Below the pieces are notes generated by a model. The model had not been told where the DNA came from and searched no databases. It saw only the letters and a list, made by a program, of their open reading frames with translations. From an uncultured Prevotellaceae bacterium (GTDB taxonomy: Bacteria; Bacteroidota; Bacteroidia; Bacteroidales; Bacteroidaceae), in NCBI GenBank assembly GCA_900316645.1, contig ONDP01000019.1, positions 1 to 64,000 of the forward strand: a stretch of 64,000 bases of DNA, given 5' to 3'. The translations under genes were made by a program, and so were the position numbers. Numbering within the stretch: position 1 is the first letter of the stretch; every line of letters begins with the position of its first letter. This document shows, piece by piece, positions 1-7,707 of this stretch.

Positions 1-1
1 A

Positions 2-796
2 CAAACTGCTTTTCTGCGTATTAATGCATTTATCTTGGAGAATGGTGTACGCCTGAATAGTGTTGTCTCCAATTCTGTAGAACTTAGCTTCAATCCTTAC
101 TATATTGAGCTGAAAGATGCTGAGCCTATCATGTGGTATCTGGTAGGTAACAACATCCTCGACGGTAAATGGAGCAACGATGCCGGTGTCAGCAGTCTGC
201 CTATGTTCATACAGAGTGATTATTCCTACGATAAGGCCACAGGAACGGGTGAGATTACCTATCTGAACTATTTCAACACAGATGGTTGGAAGATCCAGCC
301 AGCAGATTTCAACTGGGATTTAGGCTTTATGAGTGGCGGCTCTGCTAATACTGCAGTATTCCGTAATGGCGACAAAGATGCCGGTAATATATGGTGCGAG
401 CCGGAGGGCTATTATCTTGTTACAGTAAATACGGCTTCTAATGAGTGTACGATTGTTGCACAAGACATTGCTCCAAAGGTGTTTACACAGATATGTATGG
501 CCGGAACATTTAATGATTGGGGTGATACCGATATGACACCAGCGAACATAAGTGGTGAAAACCATGTTTGGGTATATGTGATGAATGTCGAAGCAGGAAA
601 GACTGAGCAGATTAAGTTTAAAGAAGCAGGATCCTGGGATACAAACTGGGGGTATGGCTCCGTTGATGGTGAGGTGAACACTTGCGGTGTTGCTAAGGGC
701 GGCGCCCCTAACATTGGTGTCGAAGAAGGTACATGGGTCATTGTGTTCAATGATATCACCGGTGAGTTTAGTATTATTAAAAAAAAAGTAATCTAA
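2..796 (+). CDS. susE: SusE-like outer-membrane starch-binding protein, 5' truncated by window
   Basis: The reading frame is open from the first bases of the window, so the start, lipoprotein signal and N-terminal part lie outside. The visible 264 residues hold two beta-sandwich carbohydrate-binding-like units of the SusE/SusF type. The first begins near 'WYLVGNNILDGKW', and the second near 'ICMAGTFNDWGDTDM' ends in 'WVIVFNDITGEFSIIKKK'. SusE proteins sit on the cell surface and hold starch or maltooligosaccharides for the SusC/SusD importer; this role is family knowledge. It is followed after 15 nt by a SusF-like gene, so susC and susD are expected upstream of the window. The call as SusE rather than another SusE/F paralogue rests on gene order. 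Confidence 0.85.
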   Translation, partial: QTAFLRINAFILENGVRLNSVVSNSVELSFNPYYIELKDAEPIMWYLVGNNILDGKWSNDAGVSSLPMFIQSDYSYDKATGTGEITYLNYFNTDGWKIQPADFNWDLGFMSGGSANTAVFRNGDKDAGNIWCEPEGYYLVTVNTASNECTIVAQDIAPKVFTQICMAGTFNDWGDTDMTPANISGENHVWVYVMNVEAGKTEQIKFKEAGSWDTNWGYGSVDGEVNTCGVAKGGAPNIGVEEGTWVIVFNDITGEFSIIKKKVI

Positions 797-811
797 AAGA
801 GTAAGAGTATT

Positions 812-2275
812 ATGAAAAAAATTATATTGTGTGGAATAGCCTTGGTTGCAGGATTAATGTCCTGCACCGAGGACTACAATGACTGGGCTAGTCCACAGAG
901 CAATGCTGCTGGCGAACAGAATCCCCCATTGGAGATGGCTATTGACTTTTCTGCTGTTACTGACGAAACAATCCAGTTGTTCACTACAAACTTGCAAGAA
1001 GGTCAGGTCGAGTCCTACAATGTTAAAATCGAAGGTGCCGACATTGATAAGGATGTGACTATTGTGGCAGATGAAGATGGTTATATTAAAGCAACAGAAT
1101 TGAAAGATGCTGTTAATGCCTTATATGGCGCTGCTCCCGTAGAGCGTACTTTAATAGTTACAGTGTCTACACAGGTGAAAGTCACTACAGAAGAGGGAGT
1201 CATCATTGTTAAGAGGGAAGCAAATCCAATTGAGATAAAAGTAACTCTTGATGCCCCTTATATCGATGCAAATGGCTATTACGTAGTTGGTAATATCGAT
1301 GGATGGAAGAATATAAGGGTTGATGCCTATCATATGACGAATAATGGTGGACCAGTTTATGACAACCCAGAGTTCAGTGTAGAGATAGAAGCTGTTGACG
1401 GCATTACAACCTATGAAATCAAAGCTATTCCTGCATCAGATTTCAAGGAAGACGGTAATGTTAACACTTGGGATCGTGCGTTCACTGCAGCGGAAGGTGT
1501 TGATGAGCCTGCTTATGAAGGAACCCTGTCTAACTCAAATAAGGGAGGAAATATTAAGTTCAATGCTGTTGAGGGGTCAACATCATACCTTCTTACCATC
1601 AATGCCATGACTGCTACTTATACAGTGGTAGCTCAGTCGGCAGGTGCTGTCTTTGATACAGATCCTGTGCTTTTCTTAACTGGTGACCACTATAGTTGGG
1701 GCGGTTCTGCGGATGACTGGATTCCGATGGTTCCTGTTTACGATAACCCTAACCTTTCATGGATTATTATATATCTCCATGAGTGGGAGAAGATTAAGTT
1801 TGCTCCTCAGCAGGGATGGGGTGATGATTTCGGTTACGATGCCGAGTCTGTAGTAGACAATGCCGAGGCTGGTGCGCAGGCAGATGGTTCTAATCTGATG
1901 GTCAGCAAGGCTGGCTGGTATCTGCTCAAGGTCGACAAGACCTCAGGTGCCCGTGTCGTAACTATCGACAAGCCTAATATTTACCTCATCGGTAACACCT
2001 CAGCTGCTGGTTGGGAAGTTAAGGAGTCAGGTCTCTTCACCATTCCTGAGGCTGAAGACGGTAAGTTCGTGTCTCCAGCCTTCGTAGCCGACGACGAGGT
2101 GAGAATGTGTATCAAATTTGCCGATAATGTTGACTGGTGGAAGACAGAGTTTGTTGTTACCGCGAAAGGACAAATTGATTATCGTGGCGCTGGCGGTGAC
2201 CAAGCACGTGTCAAAGTTACAACAGGGCAGAAGTGCTATTTGAACTTCAACTATGGTTCTGGTTCGTATAAATAA
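812..2275 (+). CDS. susF: SusF-like outer-membrane starch-binding lipoprotein
   Basis: This 487-residue protein starts with a lipoprotein signal (lipobox LMSC, Cys18) followed by acidic residues typical of surface-exposed Bacteroidetes lipoproteins. After an N-terminal all-beta region (about 20-145) come three starch-binding-like units near residues 149-270, 283-388 and 389-487, each opening with a 'YYVVGNIDGW / LFLTGDHYSW / IYLIGNTSAAGW'-type strand. SusF binds starch without hydrolysing it. The gene lies 15 nt after the SusE-like gene, surely in the same operon, and a hairpin follows the stop. SusE and SusF paralogues are hard to separate without structure. Confidence 0.88.
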   Translation: MKKIILCGIALVAGLMSCTEDYNDWASPQSNAAGEQNPPLEMAIDFSAVTDETIQLFTTNLQEGQVESYNVKIEGADIDKDVTIVADEDGYIKATELKDAVNALYGAAPVERTLIVTVSTQVKVTTEEGVIIVKREANPIEIKVTLDAPYIDANGYYVVGNIDGWKNIRVDAYHMTNNGGPVYDNPEFSVEIEAVDGITTYEIKAIPASDFKEDGNVNTWDRAFTAAEGVDEPAYEGTLSNSNKGGNIKFNAVEGSTSYLLTINAMTATYTVVAQSAGAVFDTDPVLFLTGDHYSWGGSADDWIPMVPVYDNPNLSWIIIYLHEWEKIKFAPQQGWGDDFGYDAESVVDNAEAGAQADGSNLMVSKAGWYLLKVDKTSGARVVTIDKPNIYLIGNTSAAGWEVKESGLFTIPEAEDGKFVSPAFVADDEVRMCIKFADNVDWWKTEFVVTAKGQIDYRGAGGDQARVKVTTGQKCYLNFNYGSGSYK

Positions 2276-2298
2276 CCCATTTCCTCTAACCATATTTC

Positions 2299-2335
2299 AG
2301 GCGGACATCTATGATAGGTGCCCGCCTGTTTCTTT
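2299..2335 (+). terminator. Terminator after susEF
   Basis: A 9-bp stem (AGGCGGACA / TGCCCGCCT, one mismatch) closes a loop of 11 nt and is followed by GTTTCTTTT. It lies 24 nt after the susF stop. Confidence 0.6.
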
Positions 2336-2435
2336 TGCCGGTATCCCGCTTTTAGTCCGAGGGGCTCGAGACTGCAATCAATTAGAGTTTAATATGACTT
2401 CAATATGTAATAGGATGTAGCCTGTGACGACCATT

Positions 2436-2496
2436 GTCCGAAGGCTTCGGACTGCGAGTCCGTCCCGAGCGGACTGGCAGTCCGTAGGGACGGACT
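2436..2496. repeat. Nested inverted repeats in non-coding DNA
   Basis: GTCCGAAG-G-CTTCGGAC (2436-2452) is a perfect palindrome around one base. Next to it AGTCCGTCCC (2457-2466) pairs perfectly with GGGACGGACT (2487-2496), with a smaller GGACT/AGTCC hairpin inside (2471-2475 and 2479-2483). The run is GC-rich in an otherwise AT-rich spacer and could fold as RNA or cruciform. No gene is visible here. Confidence 0.7.
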
Positions 2497-2542
2497 AAAT
2501 GCCACTTTTCTATCAATCTTCGTTTTTCAAAAGTTTTTTTGA

Positions 2543-2760
2543 TTTTACCCTCACATCCTAACATTTTCGCAGGGAATGCCTTTGTAGAAAGGGGATAGGA
2601 CACGTGAGGGAGAACAGCTTTGGGGTAACGTCTCCCTAACGTTTTTATCTTTTTACCCTCACACCACATGGACTGAAAGGTTTTGTGATTAAGGTGAGGG
2701 ACTGGTCTGAAAAACGTTAGGGAGGCGTGAGGGAGAACCAATTATCCCTAACGTGTCTCA
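2543..2760. repeat. Diverged direct and inverted repeats in the 750-bp spacer
   Basis: TTTTACCCTCACA occurs at 2543-2555 and 2651-2663. CGTGAGGGAGAAC occurs at 2603-2615 and 2726-2738. CTCCCTAACGTTTTT (2632-2646) has a perfect 15-bp inverted copy AAAAACGTTAGGGAG at 2710-2724, with CCCTCAC/GTGAGGG nested inside (2656-2662 / 2694-2700). The spacer 2276-3026 therefore looks like two diverged copies of a unit of about 110-120 bp that can form long hairpins. I see no credible coding sequence; its function is unknown. Confidence 0.65.
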
Positions 2761-2872
2761 GCCCTCTGTATATCGGGCTTCCAGGGGAAAATGTTAAGAA
2801 GTGAGGGCTATTTTGCAATACTGGTTGTGTCAACCCAAATCAGGAAATGTCAATAAGGGCATGTTATTTGAT

Positions 2873-2889
2873 AATAAGGAACCCTTATT
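2873..2889. promoter_or_regulatory. AATAAGG inverted repeat upstream of alpha-amylase
   Basis: AATAAGG-AAC-CCTTATT is a perfect 7-bp inverted repeat. Two more AATAAGG copies lie beside it (2852-2858 and 2894-2900). Their position upstream of the amylase promoter suggests a regulator site, but nothing else supports this. Confidence 0.35.
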
Positions 2890-2922
2890 TGTTAATAAGG
2901 ACTTGTTATTCTTAAGCGCTTG

Positions 2923-2938
2923 GTGCAATCGATTGCAC
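2923..2938. promoter_or_regulatory. Candidate LacI-family operator upstream of alpha-amylase
   Basis: GTGCAATCGATTGCAC is a perfect 16-bp palindrome with the central CG typical of LacI/GalR-family operators. It ends 54 bp before the -7 element TATCTTTG at 2993. That position, upstream of the core promoter, would fit either activation or repression. The regulator gene is not in the window. Confidence 0.55.
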
Positions 2939-2992
2939 TAACGCACTAAATAGATTTTATGACGTTGGTGTTCACCCTATTAGTAAATTATG

Positions 2993-3000
2993 TATCTTTG
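2993..3000 (+). promoter_or_regulatory. -7 promoter element of alpha-amylase
   Basis: TATCTTTG matches the Bacteroidetes consensus TAnnTTTG. It lies 27 nt before the ATG at 3027 that begins the signal peptide. Confidence 0.6.
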
Positions 3001-3026
3001 CAACACAAACTAAAAATCAGAAGCGT

Positions 3027-3113
3027 ATGAGAAAGATTTACACAACCCTTTTATTATTTGTCGCCTCTCTGACCATTTCGGCTCAAGACTCTAATGCCGG
3101 ATGGCCGGCGTGA
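3027..3113 (+). other. Out-of-frame signal peptide of the alpha-amylase
   Basis: ATG 3027 begins a typical Sec signal peptide (MRKIYTTLLLFVASLTISAQ) and then reads DSNAGWPA before a TGA at 3111-3113. The amylase frame reads AGVMLQGFYWDGY across the same spot, one frame back. Joining GWPA to GVMLQGFYW would restore a normal secreted amylase. A deletion of 3n+1 bases explains this; the simplest case is loss of four bases from a repeated GGCC/CCGG run at about 3103-3109. Confidence 0.75.
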
Positions 3114-5008
3114 TGCTTCAAGGCTTCTACTGGGATGGCTATGACGATGCCAAGTGGTCTGTTTTAGAGGCGCAGGCAGATGAACTGTCACAATACTTTA
3201 TGTTGGTATGGATACCCCAAAGTGGAAACTGTGGAGGTAAGTCGATGGGTTACGACGACTTGTACTGGTTCCCAGGTGGGGATAACTATAAAAGTTCGTT
3301 CGGTACGGAGGCAGAACTGCGCTCGATGATCAAGACTTTCAAGGAAAAGGGGATCGGTACCATTGCCGATGTCGTCATCAATCATCGTCGTAATGTCAGC
3401 AGTTGGACAGATTTTCCCCAAGAAACTTATAATGGCGTTACTTATCAGTTAACCTATAATGACATCTGTTCTGACGATGAGGCTGCCAAGAAAGGATATC
3501 AGGTAGGACCAAACAAAGATACTGGTGAATTTTGGGATGGTATGCGTGACCTTGACCATAAGAGCACAAATGTTCAAAATAATGTGAAGGCTTATCTGAA
3601 GATGCTATTGGAGGATTTGGGTTATGTGGGTTTCCGCTATGATATGGTGAAGGGCTACGCAGGTTCCTATACCAAGATGTATAATGAGGATGCGAAGCCA
3701 CAGTTCTCGGTAGGTGAGTGTTGGGATGGTACGAATACCATCAAGAACTGGATAGATGCGACAGGTAAGACCAGTGCCGCCTTTGACTTCCAGTTCCGCT
3801 ATACGGTGCGCAATGCTGCAAATAATGGGGCGTGGAACCGATTAGCACAGGAAAACGAGGGGAATTACCCATTGATTAGCAATCTTTTCAATAGCGGCAG
3901 TTACAAGCAGTATGCCGTGACTTTCGTGGAGAACCATGATACGGAGAAGCGTCCCACTGCCGAGCAGGACCCTTTGAAGAAAGATACACTTGCCGCCAAT
4001 GCCTATCTGCTTGCCATGCCTGGTACTCCTTGTGTCTTTATGACTCACTGGCAGGACTGTAAGCAGGACATCAAGTCGATGATTGACGTGCGCTATCTGA
4101 CTGGTATCCAGAACACAAGCAGTTATACACAGGTGACTAGTAACACCAATGTATATGCAGTGAGTGTGGAGGGTTCAAAGGCAAAATTGTTGTGCGTCGT
4201 AGGTAAGACCGCCAATAGCTATACTCCTTCAGGGTCTTCATGGGTGAAGGTGCTGTCAGGTTATCATTATAGCTACTATGTTGACAAGGCTGCTAATACT
4301 GCATGGATCAGTCATGCCTCTGGTAGTTATGAAGGTGAGTTGAAGGTACTTCTCTCTGCAGTGACCAGTGATGACGCCAAATTGGTATACACCACGGACG
4401 GTTCAGATCCTACATCAGGAAGTGAGCAGGTGGCAAGTGGTACGGAGATAACTATTCCCAAGGGAACGACCACATTGAAGGTTGGACTGCTTGTCGGCAG
4501 TTCTGTCAGCAGTATAGAGACACGTACCTATACAGTGACAGATGCAGAAGAGTTTACTATTCCTCCTTTCTGCGAGGTTACTGATGGCGAAGTTTGTGCC
4601 TTCTATGAGTCACCAGCCACATGGACGACGGTGAAGTGCTGGGCATGGGATGACAAGAATAACTATACGGGTGGTTCTTGGCCTGGTGTGGAATGCACAC
4701 AGGTGGGGAAATTGGACAATGGTAATAAAGTGTGGAAGTGGACCTATTCAGGTACCTTAACGACAAAGCCGACAGGTATTATCTTTAGTAATGACGGTAG
4801 TTCCCAGACCGATGACCTGGAATTCGAGAATGCCGCCTATTATAACAAGAAAGGTCAGAAGATGGGTATTGTTACTGGAATCAACGTGATACGTGCCGAT
4901 GTGACGAACAAGGATGGCCATTGGTATGACCTTAATGGGCGCAGATTCTCAGAAGAGCCGACCAAGAAGGGTGTTTATATCTATCAAGGGAAGAAAATTC
5001 TAAAGTGA
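3101..5008 (+). CDS. GH13 alpha-amylase with C-terminal starch-binding module
   Basis: This is an endo-acting alpha-1,4-glucanase of glycoside hydrolase family 13. The barrel shows DVVINHR (region I), GFRYDMV with nucleophile Asp181, GECWD with acid/base Glu206, and VENHD with Asp280. After the catalytic and C-domains comes a chitobiase-like beta domain (about 405-480, 'YTTDGSDPTSG'). Then follows a CBM26-like starch-binding module (about 495-590, 'VKCWAWDDKNNYTGG') and a tail with WYDLNGRRF and KGVYIYQGKKILK like that of other large secreted Prevotella proteins. In this frame the coding region has no signal peptide, because the signal at 3027 is frameshifted away. As written, the enzyme would stay in the cytoplasm or not be made well. 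It belongs functionally with susEF. Confidence 0.88.
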   Translation: MAGVMLQGFYWDGYDDAKWSVLEAQADELSQYFMLVWIPQSGNCGGKSMGYDDLYWFPGGDNYKSSFGTEAELRSMIKTFKEKGIGTIADVVINHRRNVSSWTDFPQETYNGVTYQLTYNDICSDDEAAKKGYQVGPNKDTGEFWDGMRDLDHKSTNVQNNVKAYLKMLLEDLGYVGFRYDMVKGYAGSYTKMYNEDAKPQFSVGECWDGTNTIKNWIDATGKTSAAFDFQFRYTVRNAANNGAWNRLAQENEGNYPLISNLFNSGSYKQYAVTFVENHDTEKRPTAEQDPLKKDTLAANAYLLAMPGTPCVFMTHWQDCKQDIKSMIDVRYLTGIQNTSSYTQVTSNTNVYAVSVEGSKAKLLCVVGKTANSYTPSGSSWVKVLSGYHYSYYVDKAANTAWISHASGSYEGELKVLLSAVTSDDAKLVYTTDGSDPTSGSEQVASGTEITIPKGTTTLKVGLLVGSSVSSIETRTYTVTDAEEFTIPPFCEVTDGEVCAFYESPATWTTVKCWAWDDKNNYTGGSWPGVECTQVGKLDNGNKVWKWTYSGTLTTKPTGIIFSNDGSSQTDDLEFENAAYYNKKGQKMGIVTGINVIRADVTNKDGHWYDLNGRRFSEEPTKKGVYIYQGKKILK

Positions 5009-5026
5009 TTTAAATAGATACGAAAA

Positions 5027-5062
5027 AGAAGAGGGACGTTCCGTGAAGAACGTCCCTCTTCT
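5027..5062. terminator. Bidirectional terminator between alpha-amylase and HU
   Basis: AGAAGAGGGACGTT (5027-5040) pairs perfectly with AACGTCCCTCTTCT (5049-5062) around an 8-nt loop. An A-run precedes it and a T-rich stretch follows, so it can stop both converging transcripts. Confidence 0.85.
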
Positions 5063-5064
5063 GA

Positions 5065-5346
5065 TTATTTCTTGACAAAATTACTTGTCGCGAGCTCTGC
5101 ACCAGCCTTGAATTTAGCCACCTTCTTAGCAGCAATCTTAATCTTCTGCTTAGTTGCAGGATTGATACCCTCACGAGCAGGCTTCTTAATTACATCGAAT
5201 GTACCAAAGCCAACGAGCTGAACCTTGTCACCCTTCTTCAGAGCCTCAGTGATAGCTGCGATAGTTGCATCAAGTGCCTTCTTAGAATCAGCCTTGGTCA
5301 GACTTGCACCGGCTGCGATCTTCTCGATTAATTCTGTCTTGTTCAT
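5065..5346 (-). CDS. hup: HU-family DNA-binding protein
   Basis: This 93-residue histone-like protein opens MNKTELIEKIA and carries the GFGTFDVIKKPAREGINPATKQKIKI arm region that grips bent DNA. HU is a dimeric nucleoid protein; length and sequence fit the family fully. It is a single-gene unit on the minus strand, with its own promoter (TATATTTG at 5412-5419) and the shared terminator just after the stop. Confidence 0.95.
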   Translation of the reverse strand: MNKTELIEKIAAGASLTKADSKKALDATIAAITEALKKGDKVQLVGFGTFDVIKKPAREGINPATKQKIKIAAKKVAKFKAGAELATSNFVKK

Positions 5347-5411
5347 AATAGTTTTTTTTAAATAAGTGAATTATTAATAGTTTAAATAGGTTTTATTTCT
5401 AAAATCCATCG

Positions 5412-5419
5412 CAAATATA
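5412..5419 (-). promoter_or_regulatory. -7 promoter element of HU gene
   Basis: TATATTTG on the minus strand matches TAnnTTTG and lies 66 nt upstream of the HU start, in a very AT-rich spacer. Confidence 0.55.
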
Positions 5420-5524
5420 GGATAAAGTATTTATAAAACAAACAAAAAAGCGAAAAAAAATCATTTTTTTTTGAAAAAAAGTCCTTTAAGGCCCGTTTTA
5501 GTGCCTAAAAACAGATATTTTTAG

Positions 5525-5532
5525 TAATTTTG
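5525..5532 (+). promoter_or_regulatory. -7 promoter element of rhomboid gene
   Basis: TAATTTTG matches TAnnTTTG, 56 nt before the rhomboid ATG. Confidence 0.55.
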
Positions 5533-5588
5533 CGCACAGAAAGAGATGAATAAGGTAAAAGTATATTGTTAAATTGCAAAGTGTTAGG

Positions 5589-6512
5589 ATGAACAACATA
5601 CCTACAATGACAAAGAATTTGCTCATCGTCAATTTCCTGGCGTTTGTAGCAACATGGGTGCTGGAACTGCGCGGTATCGACCTGACGTCGATGCTGGGAC
5701 TTCACTTCTTCATGGCGAAGGATTTTCATCTGTTCCAGTTTATTACCTATATGTTCCTGCACGGGGGCTTCACGCATATTTTCTTTAATATGTTTGCCCT
5801 GTGGATGTTCGGTGCAGTAATAGAAAGAGTATGGGGTCCGAAGAAATTCCTTTTTTATTACATTTCGTGCGGTGTCGGTGCCGGTATCGTGCAGGAAATA
5901 GCGCAGTATGTCAACTATCTGTCGGTAGGACTGGCTGCCTATGACCATGTGAACCTGGGCGGTACGCTGATGTTGACGGATGATTATCTGAACCTGTGGA
6001 CGACCATCGGTGCGTCGGGTGCCGTATATGCCATCCTGTTGGCTTTCGGTATGACATTCCCCAACGAGCGGTTGTTTATCATCCCCTTCCCATTCCCCAT
6101 TAAGGCCAAGTGGCTGGTAGTTGGCTATATTGCCATCGAGCTGTTCTCGGCACTCAGCGGACCGGGTGACGGGGTGGCCCATACGGCTCATTTAGGAGGT
6201 ATGCTCTTCGGTTTCATCATGATTCGCTATTGGCGGAAGCATCCGGGCAATGGCGGCAGTTTCGGACGTAGCCGAGGGCAAGAGTTCTTCGATAATATGA
6301 AGCGCAAGTATGACGAGCGCAAGCGCTATGCGTCAGATCACCAGCGTCGTCGCTGGGCTGACGAGCCAGACGACCCCGAGCCTCCCAAGAAGCCGAAGCG
6401 TGCCAATCAGGAAGAGATAGACGCCATTCTCGACAAGATTAGGAAGAGCGGCTACGACAGTCTGACAAAGGAGGAAAAGAAGAAGTTGTTTGAACAAAGT
6501 CAGGAGAATTGA
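5589..6512 (+). CDS. Rhomboid-family intramembrane serine protease
   Basis: This polytopic inner-membrane protease cuts transmembrane segments of substrate proteins. The catalytic dyad is visible as Ser143 in GASGAVYAI and His201 in AHLGGMLFG, and the family motif HGGFTHIFFNMF is present. A charged cytoplasmic tail (about 225-307) ends in a helical 'EEIDAILDKIRKSGYDSLTKEEK' stretch common in Bacteroidetes rhomboids. ATG 5589 is preferred over the upstream TTG because it opens the conserved N-terminus and follows AGG. The stop overlaps the next gene's TTG start by 4 nt, so the two are translationally coupled. Natural substrates are unknown. Confidence 0.9.
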   Translation: MNNIPTMTKNLLIVNFLAFVATWVLELRGIDLTSMLGLHFFMAKDFHLFQFITYMFLHGGFTHIFFNMFALWMFGAVIERVWGPKKFLFYYISCGVGAGIVQEIAQYVNYLSVGLAAYDHVNLGGTLMLTDDYLNLWTTIGASGAVYAILLAFGMTFPNERLFIIPFPFPIKAKWLVVGYIAIELFSALSGPGDGVAHTAHLGGMLFGFIMIRYWRKHPGNGGSFGRSRGQEFFDNMKRKYDERKRYASDHQRRRWADEPDDPEPPKKPKRANQEEIDAILDKIRKSGYDSLTKEEKKKLFEQSQEN

Positions 6513-7603
6513 TTAAGCAACTGAAGAAATTCACTGTTCAGATGATGGCGGGTGCCAATATCGCCACAATCATCGTGATGTGTCTGGTGGGCTATTCCGA
6601 CAGGCTCAGTCCGACGGAGCATCCCGTGCTGTCGTGCGTGGGCATGACATTTCCCCTGTTCCTGTTGGTCAATATGGTGTTCCTGCTGTTCTGGATAGTC
6701 TTTAAGTTTCGGATGATATGGATACCCATACTCGGCTATGCCTTAGCGTACGTACCTATTAATATATATATGCCCCTCAACCTGAAGTCGGTTGATGTGC
6801 CTGATGATGCCCTCAAGGTGATCAGCTACAATGTGTGTGCCTATGGTGGTAACTATAAGTATGAGCAGGGGTTCGAGAAGGTGCGAGACTATCTGTTTGA
6901 GCAGAATGCCGACATTGTCTGTCTGCAAGAGGACGTGGACACGTGGCGGCGCTACTGTTTCCAGCATTACGAGAAGAAATTCGCCTATAACGACACGGTG
7001 CAGTTCGTGAGCGAGGGACTCGTCAACGGGGTAGGTATCCATACCCGGTTCCCCATCATACGTCGGGAGCGCATTCCCTACCGCTCGCGGGTCAACGGCA
7101 GTGCGGCTTGGTATCTGCAAGTAGGGAGCGACACGTTGCTGGTGATTAATAACCACTTTGAAGGTACGCATCTCTCGTCGGAAGACCGTTATGTGTATAA
7201 GGAAATCCTGAAGGGCGAAATGAAGGGCGACACAGCGCGTAGGGAGTCGAAGAAGCTATTGGTGACGCTGGCTGAATCGTCCACCAAGCGTGCTCCGCAG
7301 ATAGAGGCTGTGTGCCGCTATATTGAGGCTCACAGACAGTATCCCATCATCCTTTGTGGCGACTTCAACGACAATCCCATTTCCTACTCTCGTCATCGGA
7401 TGGCGCAGGTGCTGAACGACTGTTTTGTTGCCACGGGAAAAGGACTCGGTTTGTCATATAATCAGAAAGGATTTAATTTCCGAATCGACCATGTGTTTTG
7501 TTCCGATGACATCCATCCCTATAACTGTCAGATAGATAGTAAAATGGACGCAAGTGACCATTATCCGGTGGTCTGTACGTTAAAAATAGGTGGAAATGAT
7601 TGA
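6509..7603 (+). CDS. Membrane-anchored endonuclease/exonuclease/phosphatase family protein
   Basis: Three hydrophobic segments in the first 90 residues anchor a C-terminal EEP-superfamily domain (about 100-360). EEP landmarks are SYNVCAYGG, QEDVDTW (metal-binding Glu), NHFEGTH, CGDFNDNP and SDHYPVV (catalytic His). Such enzymes hydrolyse phosphodiesters or phosphomonoesters; nucleic acid, inositol phosphate and sphingolipid are all possible substrates. The TTG start overlaps the rhomboid stop (TTGA) and has AGGAG close by. Its topology suggests the catalytic domain faces the periplasm. Confidence 0.82.
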   Translation: MIKQLKKFTVQMMAGANIATIIVMCLVGYSDRLSPTEHPVLSCVGMTFPLFLLVNMVFLLFWIVFKFRMIWIPILGYALAYVPINIYMPLNLKSVDVPDDALKVISYNVCAYGGNYKYEQGFEKVRDYLFEQNADIVCLQEDVDTWRRYCFQHYEKKFAYNDTVQFVSEGLVNGVGIHTRFPIIRRERIPYRSRVNGSAAWYLQVGSDTLLVINNHFEGTHLSSEDRYVYKEILKGEMKGDTARRESKKLLVTLAESSTKRAPQIEAVCRYIEAHRQYPIILCGDFNDNPISYSRHRMAQVLNDCFVATGKGLGLSYNQKGFNFRIDHVFCSDDIHPYNCQIDSKMDASDHYPVVCTLKIGGND

Positions 7604-7652
7604 AAAATGAGCGAATTTTCTTGATAAATTTCGCCAAGTGGAGAAAAATAAG

Positions 7653-7660
7653 TATATTTG
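7653..7660 (+). promoter_or_regulatory. -7 promoter element of secDF
   Basis: TATATTTG matches TAnnTTTG, 47 nt before the secDF ATG. Confidence 0.55.
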
Positions 7661-7707
7661 CAGGCTAAAATAGCGGAATCATAAATTAAAATAATATAAC
7701 AAACAAG

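Noticed and set aside
2400-2741. 113-codon minus-strand frame in the repeat region
   Set aside because: Composed of inverted and direct repeats; no start context, promoter or family resemblance.
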